Below, piece by piece: positions 35,626-43,866 of a DNA stretch of 64,000 bases. This DNA comes from Nonomuraea turkmeniaca (GTDB taxonomy: Bacteria > Actinomycetota > Actinomycetes > Streptosporangiales > Streptosporangiaceae). The notes beneath the pieces were generated by a model. It did no database searches and was not told the origin of the DNA. It was given only the letters and a program-made list of their open reading frames with translations. The stretch's first letter is position 1. The number at the start of each line of letters is the position of its first letter. The position numbers and the translations under genes are program-made. The stretch lies in the NCBI RefSeq assembly GCF_005889735.1, contig NZ_VCKY01000003.1:1-64000 (forward strand), read 5' to 3'.

Positions 35626-35827
35626 CACGTCTCCTTGCTGCCCGCAGGTCTCCTCTACACGCCCCTTTCCTGTTCGGCCCGCGCCATACTGCCCGAGTCC
35701 GGGATTTGACGACTTCGAGAAGGTGGTGGCGGCTCTCAGGCAGGCGGCTGGGAGCGCATGGATCGCACGGGTCTTGGCGGTGCCGGGCGCGGACGTGCCG
35801 GCGAGCCGAAGGCTCTGGCGCCGATCC

Positions 35828-37006
35828 TCACGGACTTCCGGTGAGGCTCGCGGGGATCGGCCGGCCGCCGGCCAGCGCGGTGAACAGCTCCTCCCACAGC
35901 GGCATCACGACGTTCGGCGTGTAGGCGTGCGCCGTCTCCGCCGCGGCCGCCCCCAGGCGCGCACGCAGCTCGCGGTCGCCCATCAGCCGGGCGAGGGCCT
36001 CGCCCAGCTTCTCGACGTCGCGGGGCGGCACCAGCACCCCGTCCTGGCCGGGCGTCAGCACGTCCGCGGGCCCCGTCGGGCAGTCGAAGGCGACGATCGG
36101 CAGGGCATGGCCCATCGCCTCGATCATCGCCATCGGCAGCCCCTCGATCCGCGAGCTGAGGGCGTAGATCGAGGCTTTGGCCAGCTCCTCGTGAATGCGG
36201 TCGGTGCGGCCCATGAGCCGGATCCGCCCGCCCATCCCGTGCTCGTCGATCCGCTCCTGCAGGCGCTGCTGCGACGGCCCCGTGCCGAAGATCCGCACCG
36301 TCCACTCCGGGTAGGCGTCCGCGACCTCCGCGAACGCCGGGATGAGCATGTCGAAGCCCTTCTGCGGCACGAGCCGGCCGACCGCGATCACGATGGGGTT
36401 GTCGTGGTCGGAGTGCTTGCGGTGCTCCATGTGCACGGCGTTCGGGATGCGCACGATCGGCGTGCGGTTCAGCAGCGCCCGGTACTCGGCCCGGCTGGTC
36501 TCGGTCAGCACCGCGATCGCGTCGAAGGCGCCGTAGTGGCGGGCGATCTGCTCGCGGACGGCCGGATGGTAGGCGGCCAGGTTCATGTGCTCCTGCGCCA
36601 CCCGGATGACCTTGCCGGACGCGCGGCGGGCGGAGATGAGGTTCAACGCCGGGCGGGTGGTGACCAGGATGCCGTCACGCAGCTCGGACACGTAGTCCAT
36701 GGCCGCGGCCTCCACCCGTTCCGTGAAGTATTCGGCGGCGAACTCCCCGTACGGGACGATCTTGCCGCGGGCTCGCCGCCACACCTTGCGCGCCAGCGAG
36801 TCGGCCGCGACCCCGTCGCGCTGGTCCACCAGCGCCGACAGGCGCACCCGCGGGTCGATGGCGAACTGGGGCTTGGTGCGGCGCCGCACCAAGCTGACGA
36901 TCTCGACGTCGTGACCGGCTTCGGCCATCGCACCGGCCTGATTGACCACCGTGCGGATGGTGCCGCCCATGCCGTAGGCGTGCAGCAGCATGTACCGGAT
37001 CTTCAC
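35828..37006 (-). CDS. Glycosyltransferase family 4 (GT-B)
   Basis: The product is 392 residues from GTG 37006 with GGGAG 8 bp upstream. The N-terminus KIRYMLLHAYGMGGTIRTV is typical of actinobacterial GT4 enzymes. The C-terminal GT1 fold shows VIAVGRLVPQKGFDMLIPAF and SSRIEGLPMAMIEAMGHALP, with the EGLPMAMIEA donor-sugar motif. It is a retaining enzyme using a nucleotide sugar and is cytoplasmic. It stands alone, so its acceptor is unknown; glycan export genes at the window start are 35 kb away. Confidence 0.92.
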   Translation of the reverse strand: MKIRYMLLHAYGMGGTIRTVVNQAGAMAEAGHDVEIVSLVRRRTKPQFAIDPRVRLSALVDQRDGVAADSLARKVWRRARGKIVPYGEFAAEYFTERVEAAAMDYVSELRDGILVTTRPALNLISARRASGKVIRVAQEHMNLAAYHPAVREQIARHYGAFDAIAVLTETSRAEYRALLNRTPIVRIPNAVHMEHRKHSDHDNPIVIAVGRLVPQKGFDMLIPAFAEVADAYPEWTVRIFGTGPSQQRLQERIDEHGMGGRIRLMGRTDRIHEELAKASIYALSSRIEGLPMAMIEAMGHALPIVAFDCPTGPADVLTPGQDGVLVPPRDVEKLGEALARLMGDRELRARLGAAAAETAHAYTPNVVMPLWEELFTALAGGRPIPASLTGSP

Positions 37007-37121
37007 GTCTGGTACTCCCACTTCATGGTGGCTGAGAGTACTGGCCAATTCTGGGGATTGACTGGGAATGGAACATCCTCGGCATCAGTGGATGCGGCGC
37101 TCCTGACCGGCCCTGGCCGGG

Positions 37122-37901
37122 TCAGGTCCACTTCTCGGCGTCGGCGAACCGCATGTGCTCGCCGTCGACGTACCTCGGGAACGGCTGGTAGACGTTCACG
37201 CCCGGGGCGCCGCGCAGCAGCAGCGCCGACACGAACGGCTGCTGCTCGCTGGTGATCCGGGTCGACGTCGGGATGTACCTGATCGTCAGGCCGCAGCGGC
37301 GCCGGGGCGAGGTGTTGGCGTTGGAGGCGTGCAGGATGTTCGGGTGGTGCACCTCGACGTCGCCGGGCGAGAGCACCAGGTCCACCGCCTTCGACTCGTC
37401 CACCGTCACCGCGCTCTCCGAGCCGAGCACGTTGTCGATGTCGTCGCGCTGCCGCAGCGCGTGCAGGTCCTCCTGGTGCGAACCGGGGATCACCCGCACG
37501 CAGCCGTTCTCCGGCCTGGACTCGTCCACCGCCAGCCACAGCGTGACGACCCGCATCGGCTCCAGCGGCCAGTACGCCCCGTCCTGATGCCACAGGACCG
37601 GCATGCCGGAGAACGGCGGCTTGCTGATGTAGTGCGAGGCGAACAGCGCGATGTCCGGCCCGACGAACAACTCGGCGATGTCCAGCAGCCGTTCGTCGCT
37701 CACCAGCCGCACCCAGAACGGGTCCCCGGCGACCAGTTCGGTGGCCAGGTCCTCCCCGAGCCGGTCCGGATGCTTGGCCTGGAGCCAGGCGACGTGCTCG
37801 CTCGCCTCGGCGATCAGGTCGCGGCCGATGACGTTCCGGAAGATCGTGTAGCCGTCTCGGTCGTAGTCCTGGAGGGTCCGGTCGACTTCCGTGATCACCA
37901 T
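37122..37901 (-). CDS. Phytanoyl-CoA dioxygenase (PhyH) family oxygenase
   Basis: The 259-residue Fe(II)/2-oxoglutarate enzyme has the HxD iron motif in LWHQDGAYW and the distal His in VEVHHPNILHASN. The 2-oxoglutarate Arg is in RRRCGLTIRY. ATG 37901. It is divergent from an AraC regulator (106 bp apart), so it is the likely controlled gene. PhyH proteins hydroxylate varied small molecules. The substrate could be the compound imported through the binding protein at 38957, which the AraC gene precedes; this link is inferred. Confidence 0.92.
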   Translation of the reverse strand: MVITEVDRTLQDYDRDGYTIFRNVIGRDLIAEASEHVAWLQAKHPDRLGEDLATELVAGDPFWVRLVSDERLLDIAELFVGPDIALFASHYISKPPFSGMPVLWHQDGAYWPLEPMRVVTLWLAVDESRPENGCVRVIPGSHQEDLHALRQRDDIDNVLGSESAVTVDESKAVDLVLSPGDVEVHHPNILHASNANTSPRRRCGLTIRYIPTSTRITSEQQPFVSALLLRGAPGVNVYQPFPRYVDGEHMRFADAEKWT

Positions 37902-37963
37902 GTGCTCCTCTGCGGGGGCGGCGGGGGAAGGGCGTCGATCCGGATTCTTCGGTCTCCGTGCCC

Positions 37964-38000
37964 CGAGTTACTAGTACTCGCCACTCCATAACTATTAATT
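37964..38000 (+). promoter_or_regulatory. AT-rich promoter region between PhyH and AraC genes
   Basis: A 5-bp-arm dyad CGAGT-N7-ACTCG (37964-37980) precedes an AT-rich stretch TAACTATTAATTTT. The AraC ATG follows a few bases later without a ribosome site, so a leaderless message with a TATTAA-type -10 is plausible. The dyad could be the regulator's site. Confidence 0.4.
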
Positions 38001-38007
38001 TTCTGAC

Positions 38008-38880
38008 ATGCCGACCATCCTGCGGTGGGTCGAGTTCGCGGCCGGGTTGCCGTACCACGCGGCCCTGGTGCCGGTGAGCGGCAGCCGCCGCGACCGGCCC
38101 GAGCCGCACACCCACGCCGACTTCCACGAGCTGGTGTTCGTCACGGCGGGGGAGGGCACGCAGAGGGTGGGCGACACCGAGATGCCGCTGCGGGCCGGTG
38201 ACGTGGTGCTGGTACGGCCGCACGACCGGCATGAGTTCGCGGCCACGACCGCCAGAGGCATGCGGTTCGTCAACATCGCCTTCCCGAGCGAGCGCTGGCG
38301 GGCCTTCGCCGACCTCGCCGGGCTGGCCGGCACCGTGGACTGGGACCGGCGCGAGCTGCCGCCGGCGGCCCGTGCCGACCTGGACGGGCCGGTCGCGGCC
38401 GAGTTCGCCCGCGTGCTGGGGGCCGGTTCCGGCGTGCCTCGCGTGCTCGACCTGGTGCGGCTCTGGACGGCGGTCGTGCCGATGCTGGAGCGCGCCGACG
38501 GCACGGCCGTGGACCGGCGGCCCGGCTGGCTGGTGTCGGCCTGCGTCGCGATGAGCAGCGAGGAGAACCTGCGCGAGGGGCTGCCCAGACTGCTCGCGCT
38601 GGCCGCGGTGAGCTCCGGGCATCTGGCCCGCTCGATGCGTACGCACTACGGCTGCACGCCGGTCGCGTTCGTGGCGAGGCGGCGGCTGGAGCACGCCGCG
38701 CTGCTGCTGACCACGACGACCGAGGGCATCGGCAGGATCGCGCAGCGGTGCGGGTTCTCCGGGCAGTCGTACTTCGGGCGGCTCTTCCAGCAGAAATACG
38801 GCATGGCGCCGCGGGATTACCGGGAGGCCACGCGGCGGGCTGTGGTCCCGGCGGCTATGGACACCCAAGATATCAAGTGA
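38008..38880 (+). CDS. AraC-family regulator with N-terminal cupin
   Basis: The 290-residue protein has an N-terminal cupin effector domain (THADFHELVFVTAGEGTQRV, MPLRAGDVVLVRPHDRHEF). The C-terminal AraC double helix-turn-helix contains LALAAVSSGHLARSMRTHYG and IGRIAQRCGFSGQSYFGRLF. This is the sugar-responsive AraC layout. It sits between the divergent PhyH dioxygenase and, 76 bp downstream in the same direction, a sugar-binding lipoprotein. It probably senses a carbohydrate or its product. Confidence 0.93.
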   Translation: MPTILRWVEFAAGLPYHAALVPVSGSRRDRPEPHTHADFHELVFVTAGEGTQRVGDTEMPLRAGDVVLVRPHDRHEFAATTARGMRFVNIAFPSERWRAFADLAGLAGTVDWDRRELPPAARADLDGPVAAEFARVLGAGSGVPRVLDLVRLWTAVVPMLERADGTAVDRRPGWLVSACVAMSSEENLREGLPRLLALAAVSSGHLARSMRTHYGCTPVAFVARRRLEHAALLLTTTTEGIGRIAQRCGFSGQSYFGRLFQQKYGMAPRDYREATRRAVVPAAMDTQDIK

Positions 38881-38956
38881 TTAGATGACTCGCCTCGGGG
38901 CCGAGTTCATTCATCTCACCGCCAGCAGGACCACAAGTGAAACAGGAGGGCCGGGC

Positions 38957-40225
38957 ATGATCCGGTCGCGTCCACTGCTCATCGCCGCCGTCACCTCCCT
39001 CTTACTCGCCGGCTGCGGCTCCGGCGGCGACAGCGCCGCGCAGCAGCCCGCCAAGACCGAGCTGAAGCTCTACAACGACAAGGGGGCCTGGAGCAAGTAC
39101 TTCGACGAGATGGGCGTCCTGTCCAAACAGCAGATCGGCCTGTCGATGAAGTCGGTCGGCTACACCGACGAGCCGACGTACCAGGCGTTCATCAAGGCGT
39201 CCTTCCGCACCGATGTGAAACCCGACCTGTTCACCTGGACGACGGGCGGGCGGCTGGCGGAGATCGTCGCCCAGAAGCAGGTGGCGGAGACGACCGCGAT
39301 CTGGCAGGAGGCCATCAAGAACGGCGACCTGTCCGCCGACCTGGCCCCCTACTACACCATTGGCGGCAAGCAGTATTGTGTGCCGCTCAACGCGGCCTAC
39401 TGGGGCATGTTCTACAACAAGAAGCTCTTCGACGAGCACGGGCTGAAGCCGCCTGCGACGTGGGACGAGCTGATCGGGATCGCCGACACACTGAAGAAGA
39501 AGGGTGTCCCCGCCTTCTACCACACCTCCGTGCTGTTCTCCTTCGTCTGGTTCGAGCAGCTCCTCGCCGGCACCGACCCCGACCTGTACGACCGCCTCTC
39601 CACCGGCCAGGCCAAATACACCGACCCCGGCGTGGTCGAGGTGATGAAACGCTGGAAGTCGATGATCGACGCCGGCTACTTCAACAACCCCGGCGACAAG
39701 ACGGACCCGGGCGACGTGCTCAAGACCGGCAAGGCGGCGATGGTGTCGTTCGGGACGTGGTTCAACACGAGCATGACGCAGCGCGGCATGAAGGCGGGCG
39801 CCGACTACGGCTTCTTCGTGATCCCGAACGTCAACGCCGCGCTCCCCAAGACCTCGATGATCTTCGAGAGCGGCCCGCTCTGCTCACTGGCCAAGGCGCC
39901 CGACCCCGAGGCCAGCATGAAGTACCTCAAGTGGTGGGTGGGGGCCGGCGCGCAGGAGAAGTGGGCCACCGCCAGGGGAGACGTCTCGGCCAACCCCAAG
40001 GTCGCCATGGCCGACCAAGCCATCGCGGAGGTCGGCAAGGCGGCGGGCAGCGGAGAATACCGCCTGGTCAACCGATATTTCGAGGCCACGCCGCCGCCCG
40101 TGCTCACCGCCGCGCTCGACGGCTTCAGCGGCTTCGTCGCCAAGCCCGACACCTACGAGAAGGTGCTCGCTGACATCCAGGCGGCCGCCGACGAGTACTG
40201 GGCCACGCACAAGCAAGGAGACTGA
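38957..40225 (+). CDS. Extracellular solute-binding lipoprotein (sugar ABC transporter), orphan
   Basis: The product is 422 residues from ATG 38957, with AGGAGG upstream. A lipoprotein signal ends in LLLAGC. The mature part is a family 1 binding protein with NAAYWGMFYNKKLFDEHGLK and GKAAMVSFGTWFNTSM. It should deliver a sugar or glycoside to a permease, but no permease or ATPase gene follows. The next gene is convergent, 5 bp away. The sequence CAAGGAG right at the stop could be an orphaned ribosome site for a lost permease gene. Permeases elsewhere could serve it. Confidence 0.93.
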   Translation: MIRSRPLLIAAVTSLLLAGCGSGGDSAAQQPAKTELKLYNDKGAWSKYFDEMGVLSKQQIGLSMKSVGYTDEPTYQAFIKASFRTDVKPDLFTWTTGGRLAEIVAQKQVAETTAIWQEAIKNGDLSADLAPYYTIGGKQYCVPLNAAYWGMFYNKKLFDEHGLKPPATWDELIGIADTLKKKGVPAFYHTSVLFSFVWFEQLLAGTDPDLYDRLSTGQAKYTDPGVVEVMKRWKSMIDAGYFNNPGDKTDPGDVLKTGKAAMVSFGTWFNTSMTQRGMKAGADYGFFVIPNVNAALPKTSMIFESGPLCSLAKAPDPEASMKYLKWWVGAGAQEKWATARGDVSANPKVAMADQAIAEVGKAAGSGEYRLVNRYFEATPPPVLTAALDGFSGFVAKPDTYEKVLADIQAAADEYWATHKQGD

Positions 40226-40230
40226 GCGCG

Positions 40231-41445
40231 TCACGGGGACAGGGCGGCCCGCCACGGCTCAGGCACCTTGTCCCCGCAGGCGATCTCGCGGGCCCCGGCG
40301 AACGCGGCCAGCTCGGCGACCGCCCGGCCGACGGCGGTCGCCGCGCCCGCGGGCGTGCCCGGCTCGGGGAACAATCCCTCGATCTCCAGCCGCGCCCGGC
40401 GCCGGTCCAGGCGCGGCACCAGCCTGCCGGCCAGCCGGTCGCCGTGCAGGATCGGCATGATGTAGTGCCCGTACTGCCGCTTGGCCTTGGGCACGTACAT
40501 CTCCGTCCGGAACGTGAACCCCCACAGGCGCTCGGTCCGCTCCCGGTCGCAGATGAGGTTGTCGAACGGCGACAACAGCGTGGTGCGCGGCTCCCAGGCC
40601 CGCTCCAGCAGCCCGAGCACGTCACGATGCACGTACCACCGCTCGGCGCCGCCCTCGACCTCGGCCGGCAGCACCCGGCCCGACGCCTCCAGCCCGGCCA
40701 GCACCTCGGTGAGGCCGGGGTAGCGGTCGCGGATGAAGTGCCGCTCGACGTCGGCCGCGCGGGCCACGCCGAGCGCGCGCAGCGCGTGCTCGGCCGCCCG
40801 CGTCACCGCCTCCTCCCGCGGCAGCGGCTCCGTCTCGGCCCACTCGGGAAGCCGGCGCTCGGGCAGGTCCCACAGACGCGTACGCCCCTGCCGGCCCGCC
40901 ACCATGACGTGGCCCTGGAACCACAGGAAGTCCAGCATCCGCTCGACGTTGCGCCCGTTGGTCCACCCGCTCGACCGCCACGCCACCGCCGCCAGGTCGT
41001 CGAACCCGCCGACCGGCAGCGGACCCTTCTCCCGCAGCCGGTCGAGCACGTGCTGCCGTAACGCGGCGTTCGCCGCCAGCCAGTCGCGGACCTGCCGCGC
41101 GTAGCCGGACTCGCCCCCCGGATAGACGCGCATGGTGACCTGGTGGATCGGGTAGTCCTCGGCCAGCACGATCGACGCGGCGTGCGCCCAATACTCGAAC
41201 AACCACCGCTCGTGCCACAGCAGCACGTCCACGTCGGCCGGATCGTAGCCGCCGACCCTGCTCCAGAGCACCAGCAGATGACTGCGTGCCACCACGTTGA
41301 CCGGGTCGAGCTGCAGGCACCGCAACGTCCGCAGCACCTGCCGCAAGCCGTCGAGGTCGTTGCCTGGGCGGGGACCGGCCAGATGCTGGCAGGTCAGGGC
41401 CAGCCGCCTGGCGGACTCCAGGCTGAGCGTCAGGGGGCGTGACAT
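40231..41445 (-). CDS. AlkZ/YcaQ-family DNA glycosylase (winged-helix HTH_42 protein)
   Basis: The product is 404 residues from ATG 41445. The protein shows the HTH_42/AlkZ pattern, with the QxD catalytic-site type motif in RCLQLDPVNVVARSH, as in E. coli YcaQ. Other family hallmarks are FEYWAHAASIV and TTLLSPFDNLICDRERT. Members remove bulky or crosslinked alkylated bases, and in antibiotic clusters they give self-resistance to DNA-damaging products. No such biosynthetic cluster is adjacent here. Convergent with the orphan binding-protein gene. Confidence 0.87.
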   Translation of the reverse strand: MSRPLTLSLESARRLALTCQHLAGPRPGNDLDGLRQVLRTLRCLQLDPVNVVARSHLLVLWSRVGGYDPADVDVLLWHERWLFEYWAHAASIVLAEDYPIHQVTMRVYPGGESGYARQVRDWLAANAALRQHVLDRLREKGPLPVGGFDDLAAVAWRSSGWTNGRNVERMLDFLWFQGHVMVAGRQGRTRLWDLPERRLPEWAETEPLPREEAVTRAAEHALRALGVARAADVERHFIRDRYPGLTEVLAGLEASGRVLPAEVEGGAERWYVHRDVLGLLERAWEPRTTLLSPFDNLICDRERTERLWGFTFRTEMYVPKAKRQYGHYIMPILHGDRLAGRLVPRLDRRRARLEIEGLFPEPGTPAGAATAVGRAVAELAAFAGAREIACGDKVPEPWRAALSP

Positions 41446-41482
41446 GGTCGTCAAGCGTACTCGAAAAAGAGTTCGACCGGAG

Positions 41483-42604
41483 CTATTGAAAAGTGTATTC
41501 CTGGCGGTCGAAGTCCAGCGTCCAGGCGTACTCGGAGAGGAAGGCCTGCGAGATCAGCCCGTCGATCCTGACGCCGCCGAAGTCGGACCACGGCGCTGTC
41601 CTGCCCGGCGCCACGGACAGAAGGTGCGCCGGCTGCTCCAGCGGTCCGAGGCGCAGCGGGTGCGGTGCCGTGAGGTGAGTGGCCGCGAGATCGGCACGGG
41701 GGATGCCCCAGGTGCGGTACTGGGACCTGGTCGCCAGCACGGCCGCCTGCCTGATCCTGCCGTCGTCCTCGATCAGGTGCACCAGGCCGGAGTCGACGAA
41801 GAAGGTGAGATCGCGCGGGCCGTGGCCGCCCTTCGCGAACATGTAGTGGTCGGCCCAGAGGCAGAACGGCACCCGGACGCCGTCCGGCGGAGGGTGGTGC
41901 CCGCGCGGGGCCAGGAGGAGATGACCGGCCGGAACGTCGATGGTGGCCAGAAAGCGCCGCAGCAGGCAGGTGCCCATGATCACGATGTCCTGGGGGCCGG
42001 TCAGCGTGGGGAGGACGTCCACCGGCACGTTCGTCAGCGCCGCGCCCCCGAGGTCCAGCTCCCGGACGAGGCCGGTGCGGACCGGTGTGCGGGTGACGCC
42101 GTGGAAGCGGCGGCCGGCCGGCACGGCCTCGAGGCCCACCGCCGCCGCCCGCTCCAGGCCCATCACCAGGAACGCGCCTCCGGTGTCCAGGTGGATGAGC
42201 GTGTGGCGCCCGTTCAGCGTGCCCTCGACGGCCGGCAGGTACGGCGCCAGCGGATGGTCGGCGAACGGCAGCTTGACGGGCCCGTCCGCCTTGACCGTCA
42301 TCGGGTGGTCGCGCCGCAGCGCCAGACCGGGCGGAAGGCGGCGGCGCCGGCGGCGTAAGTGCTCGCACGCCTTGTCCACCTGGTCCAGGTGCACCCAGGC
42401 GTGCGCCACCGGCACGTCCAGCGCACGCGGCGGGCGCCGGAGCGCCTGGTAACGGGCCAGCCCCTGCTCGAACCGCCCGCGCACCAGGTCGGCCAGGACG
42501 AGTAACCGCTCGGCACCACGGTGCGGTCGCGCCAGGCGGGCGGCCTCGTCCACGTCTCCCGATCGCCAGGCCCGCCACGCCGCGCGGTGCCGTGGCGTGA
42601 TCAT
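41483..42604 (-). CDS. Retropepsin-like aspartic protease domain protein
   Basis: The 373-residue protein begins with an arginine-rich helical region of about 100 residues (tetratricopeptide-like). Two pepsin-type halves follow: LIHLDTGGAFLVMG (Asp140-Thr-Gly) and TFFVDSGLVHL (Asp271-Ser-Gly). Both catalytic Asp residues are present, so it may be an active single-chain aspartic protease, unusual in bacteria. No signal peptide, so cytoplasmic. ATG 42604 overlaps the stop of the ArsR gene (ATGA), so the pair is coupled. Substrate unknown. Confidence 0.8.
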   Translation of the reverse strand: MITPRHRAAWRAWRSGDVDEAARLARPHRGAERLLVLADLVRGRFEQGLARYQALRRPPRALDVPVAHAWVHLDQVDKACEHLRRRRRRLPPGLALRRDHPMTVKADGPVKLPFADHPLAPYLPAVEGTLNGRHTLIHLDTGGAFLVMGLERAAAVGLEAVPAGRRFHGVTRTPVRTGLVRELDLGGAALTNVPVDVLPTLTGPQDIVIMGTCLLRRFLATIDVPAGHLLLAPRGHHPPPDGVRVPFCLWADHYMFAKGGHGPRDLTFFVDSGLVHLIEDDGRIRQAAVLATRSQYRTWGIPRADLAATHLTAPHPLRLGPLEQPAHLLSVAPGRTAPWSDFGGVRIDGLISQAFLSEYAWTLDFDRQEYTFQ

Positions 42605-43176
42605 TCCGGCTCCGTCTCGGACGGTGGGGCGGGGTCGTCGACCCCCGGCGAGCCGGGGCCGACGTCGAGGGCGGCGGCCAGGATGGCGAGGAGCGGGATG
42701 AGGGCCCGCCCCACGATCTCGTACGTGCCGCGCCGCGGCTGCCGGATCAACCCGCCCCGCTGCAGCTCGCGCAGGTGGTGGTACAGGTGCCCGGTCGAGC
42801 TCTCGCCGCCCAGCGCTTCCTGCAGCTCGGCCCGCCCGCGCGGCCCGCCGGCGAGCGCCGCGAGCAGCGCCAGCCTGGCCGGGCTGCCCATCGACTCCAG
42901 AGTCGCCGCCGCGGCCGTCCAGTCGGCCGCCATCAGGTCGTCGACCTGGTGCTCGCCGGTCCACAGGAACTCGAACCCGCAGACGAACGCCGCCCCGCCG
43001 TACGCCACCGTGCCCCCCGTGCCGCCTTCCGCGGCCTGGTTCCGATAGTGGTGCACCAGGTCCAGCGCCGCCGACCCCACGCCCCGCCGCCCGAGGGCGG
43101 GCGTGCCGGCGGACGCCGCCCCCTGCTGCTCCAGTTGATCCATCCGCCGCTCCAGCGCGGCCAGACGCTCCTCCAC
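42601..43176 (-). CDS. ArsR-family winged-helix regulator
   Basis: The product is 191 residues from GTG 43176. An N-terminal coiled-coil-like stretch (ERLAALERRMDQLEQQG) is followed at about 80-170 by an ArsR winged helix. Motifs are MGSPARLALLAALAGGPRGRAEL and STGHLYHHLRELQRGGLIRQP. No metal-binding Cys cluster is visible, so the signal is probably not a metal. It is translationally coupled to the aspartic-protease-like gene, an unusual regulator/protease pair. Confidence 0.87.
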   Translation of the reverse strand: MEERLAALERRMDQLEQQGAASAGTPALGRRGVGSAALDLVHHYRNQAAEGGTGGTVAYGGAAFVCGFEFLWTGEHQVDDLMAADWTAAAATLESMGSPARLALLAALAGGPRGRAELQEALGGESSTGHLYHHLRELQRGGLIRQPRRGTYEIVGRALIPLLAILAAALDVGPGSPGVDDPAPPSETEPE

Positions 43177-43284
43177 TGCACACCTCTCATCTTTCCGGAA
43201 TTACGGAAAAGCGTACGTATGTGGGGGGCGGAACGTCAATGGGCCATCTCGGCGGCCTGCGTGGCGCCATGCTCGGTGGCGCGG

Positions 43285-43611
43285 GGCGTGCCGGTCCTGG
43301 CCGCCGAGGTCTACGAGCGGGGGCGCAAGGCCGCTGAGTTCCCGCCGGCGGCCGGTCCCGCGGCCACGCCACTCGCCCTGAGCCAGGACCGTACCGAGCG
43401 GCTGCTCGTCGAGGGCCTGGCCGACCGCGGCCACGCCCTGGAATGGAACACCGAGCTGCTGTCCTGGGACGGCGCCGCCGCCGTCCTGCGCGGGCCGGAC
43501 GGCGCCGAGGAGCGTCTGGCGGTCCGCTGGCCGGTGGAAGCCGGCCGCCTGCGGCTGTTCGGCGCGATCCCGCCCGGCATGACGGTCTCCCAGGACGCGT
43601 ACGCGCGGTGA
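43285..43611 (+). pseudogene. FAD-dependent aromatic monooxygenase fragment
   Basis: One frame encodes LALSQDRTERLLVEGLADRG and VLRGPDGAEERLAVRW. These match the middle of PheA/TfdB-type flavin hydroxylases, between the FAD site and the substrate domain. Neither the N-terminal Rossmann motif nor the C-terminal half is present, and a stop follows at 43609-43611. It is about 110 of roughly 500 residues, so a fossil. Confidence 0.65.
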
Positions 43612-43856
43612 TAGTGCACGAGCTCGCCGAGTTCGGGGACGTCATCGTCGGCCTGCTGGGCGAGCTGCGCCGCACCCCCCTCCTCGCCACCGCGATGGAG
43701 GAGCACTTCATCGCCTCGCGACGTGCGGCTGTGACGAGCGTGTTCGAGCGGGCGCGCGACAGGGGCGAGCTGACCCGGCGCCTCGTAGACTACGTGATCA
43801 TGCCGCTGGGAATCCCGGCCCACCCCGCACGCGAGCCTGATTCCGGCGCACGATAG
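43608..43856 (+). pseudogene. TetR ligand-domain fragment
   Basis: About 82 codons (GDVIVGLLGELRRTPLLA, then FIASRRAAVTSVFERARDRGEL) resemble the C-terminal half of a TetR ligand domain. No helix-turn-helix lies upstream; the frame abuts the monooxygenase fossil. The junction of two unrelated truncated genes within 5 bp marks an old deletion. The GTG at 43608 lacks a ribosome site. Confidence 0.55.
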
Positions 43857-43866
43857 AAGAGGGGCC

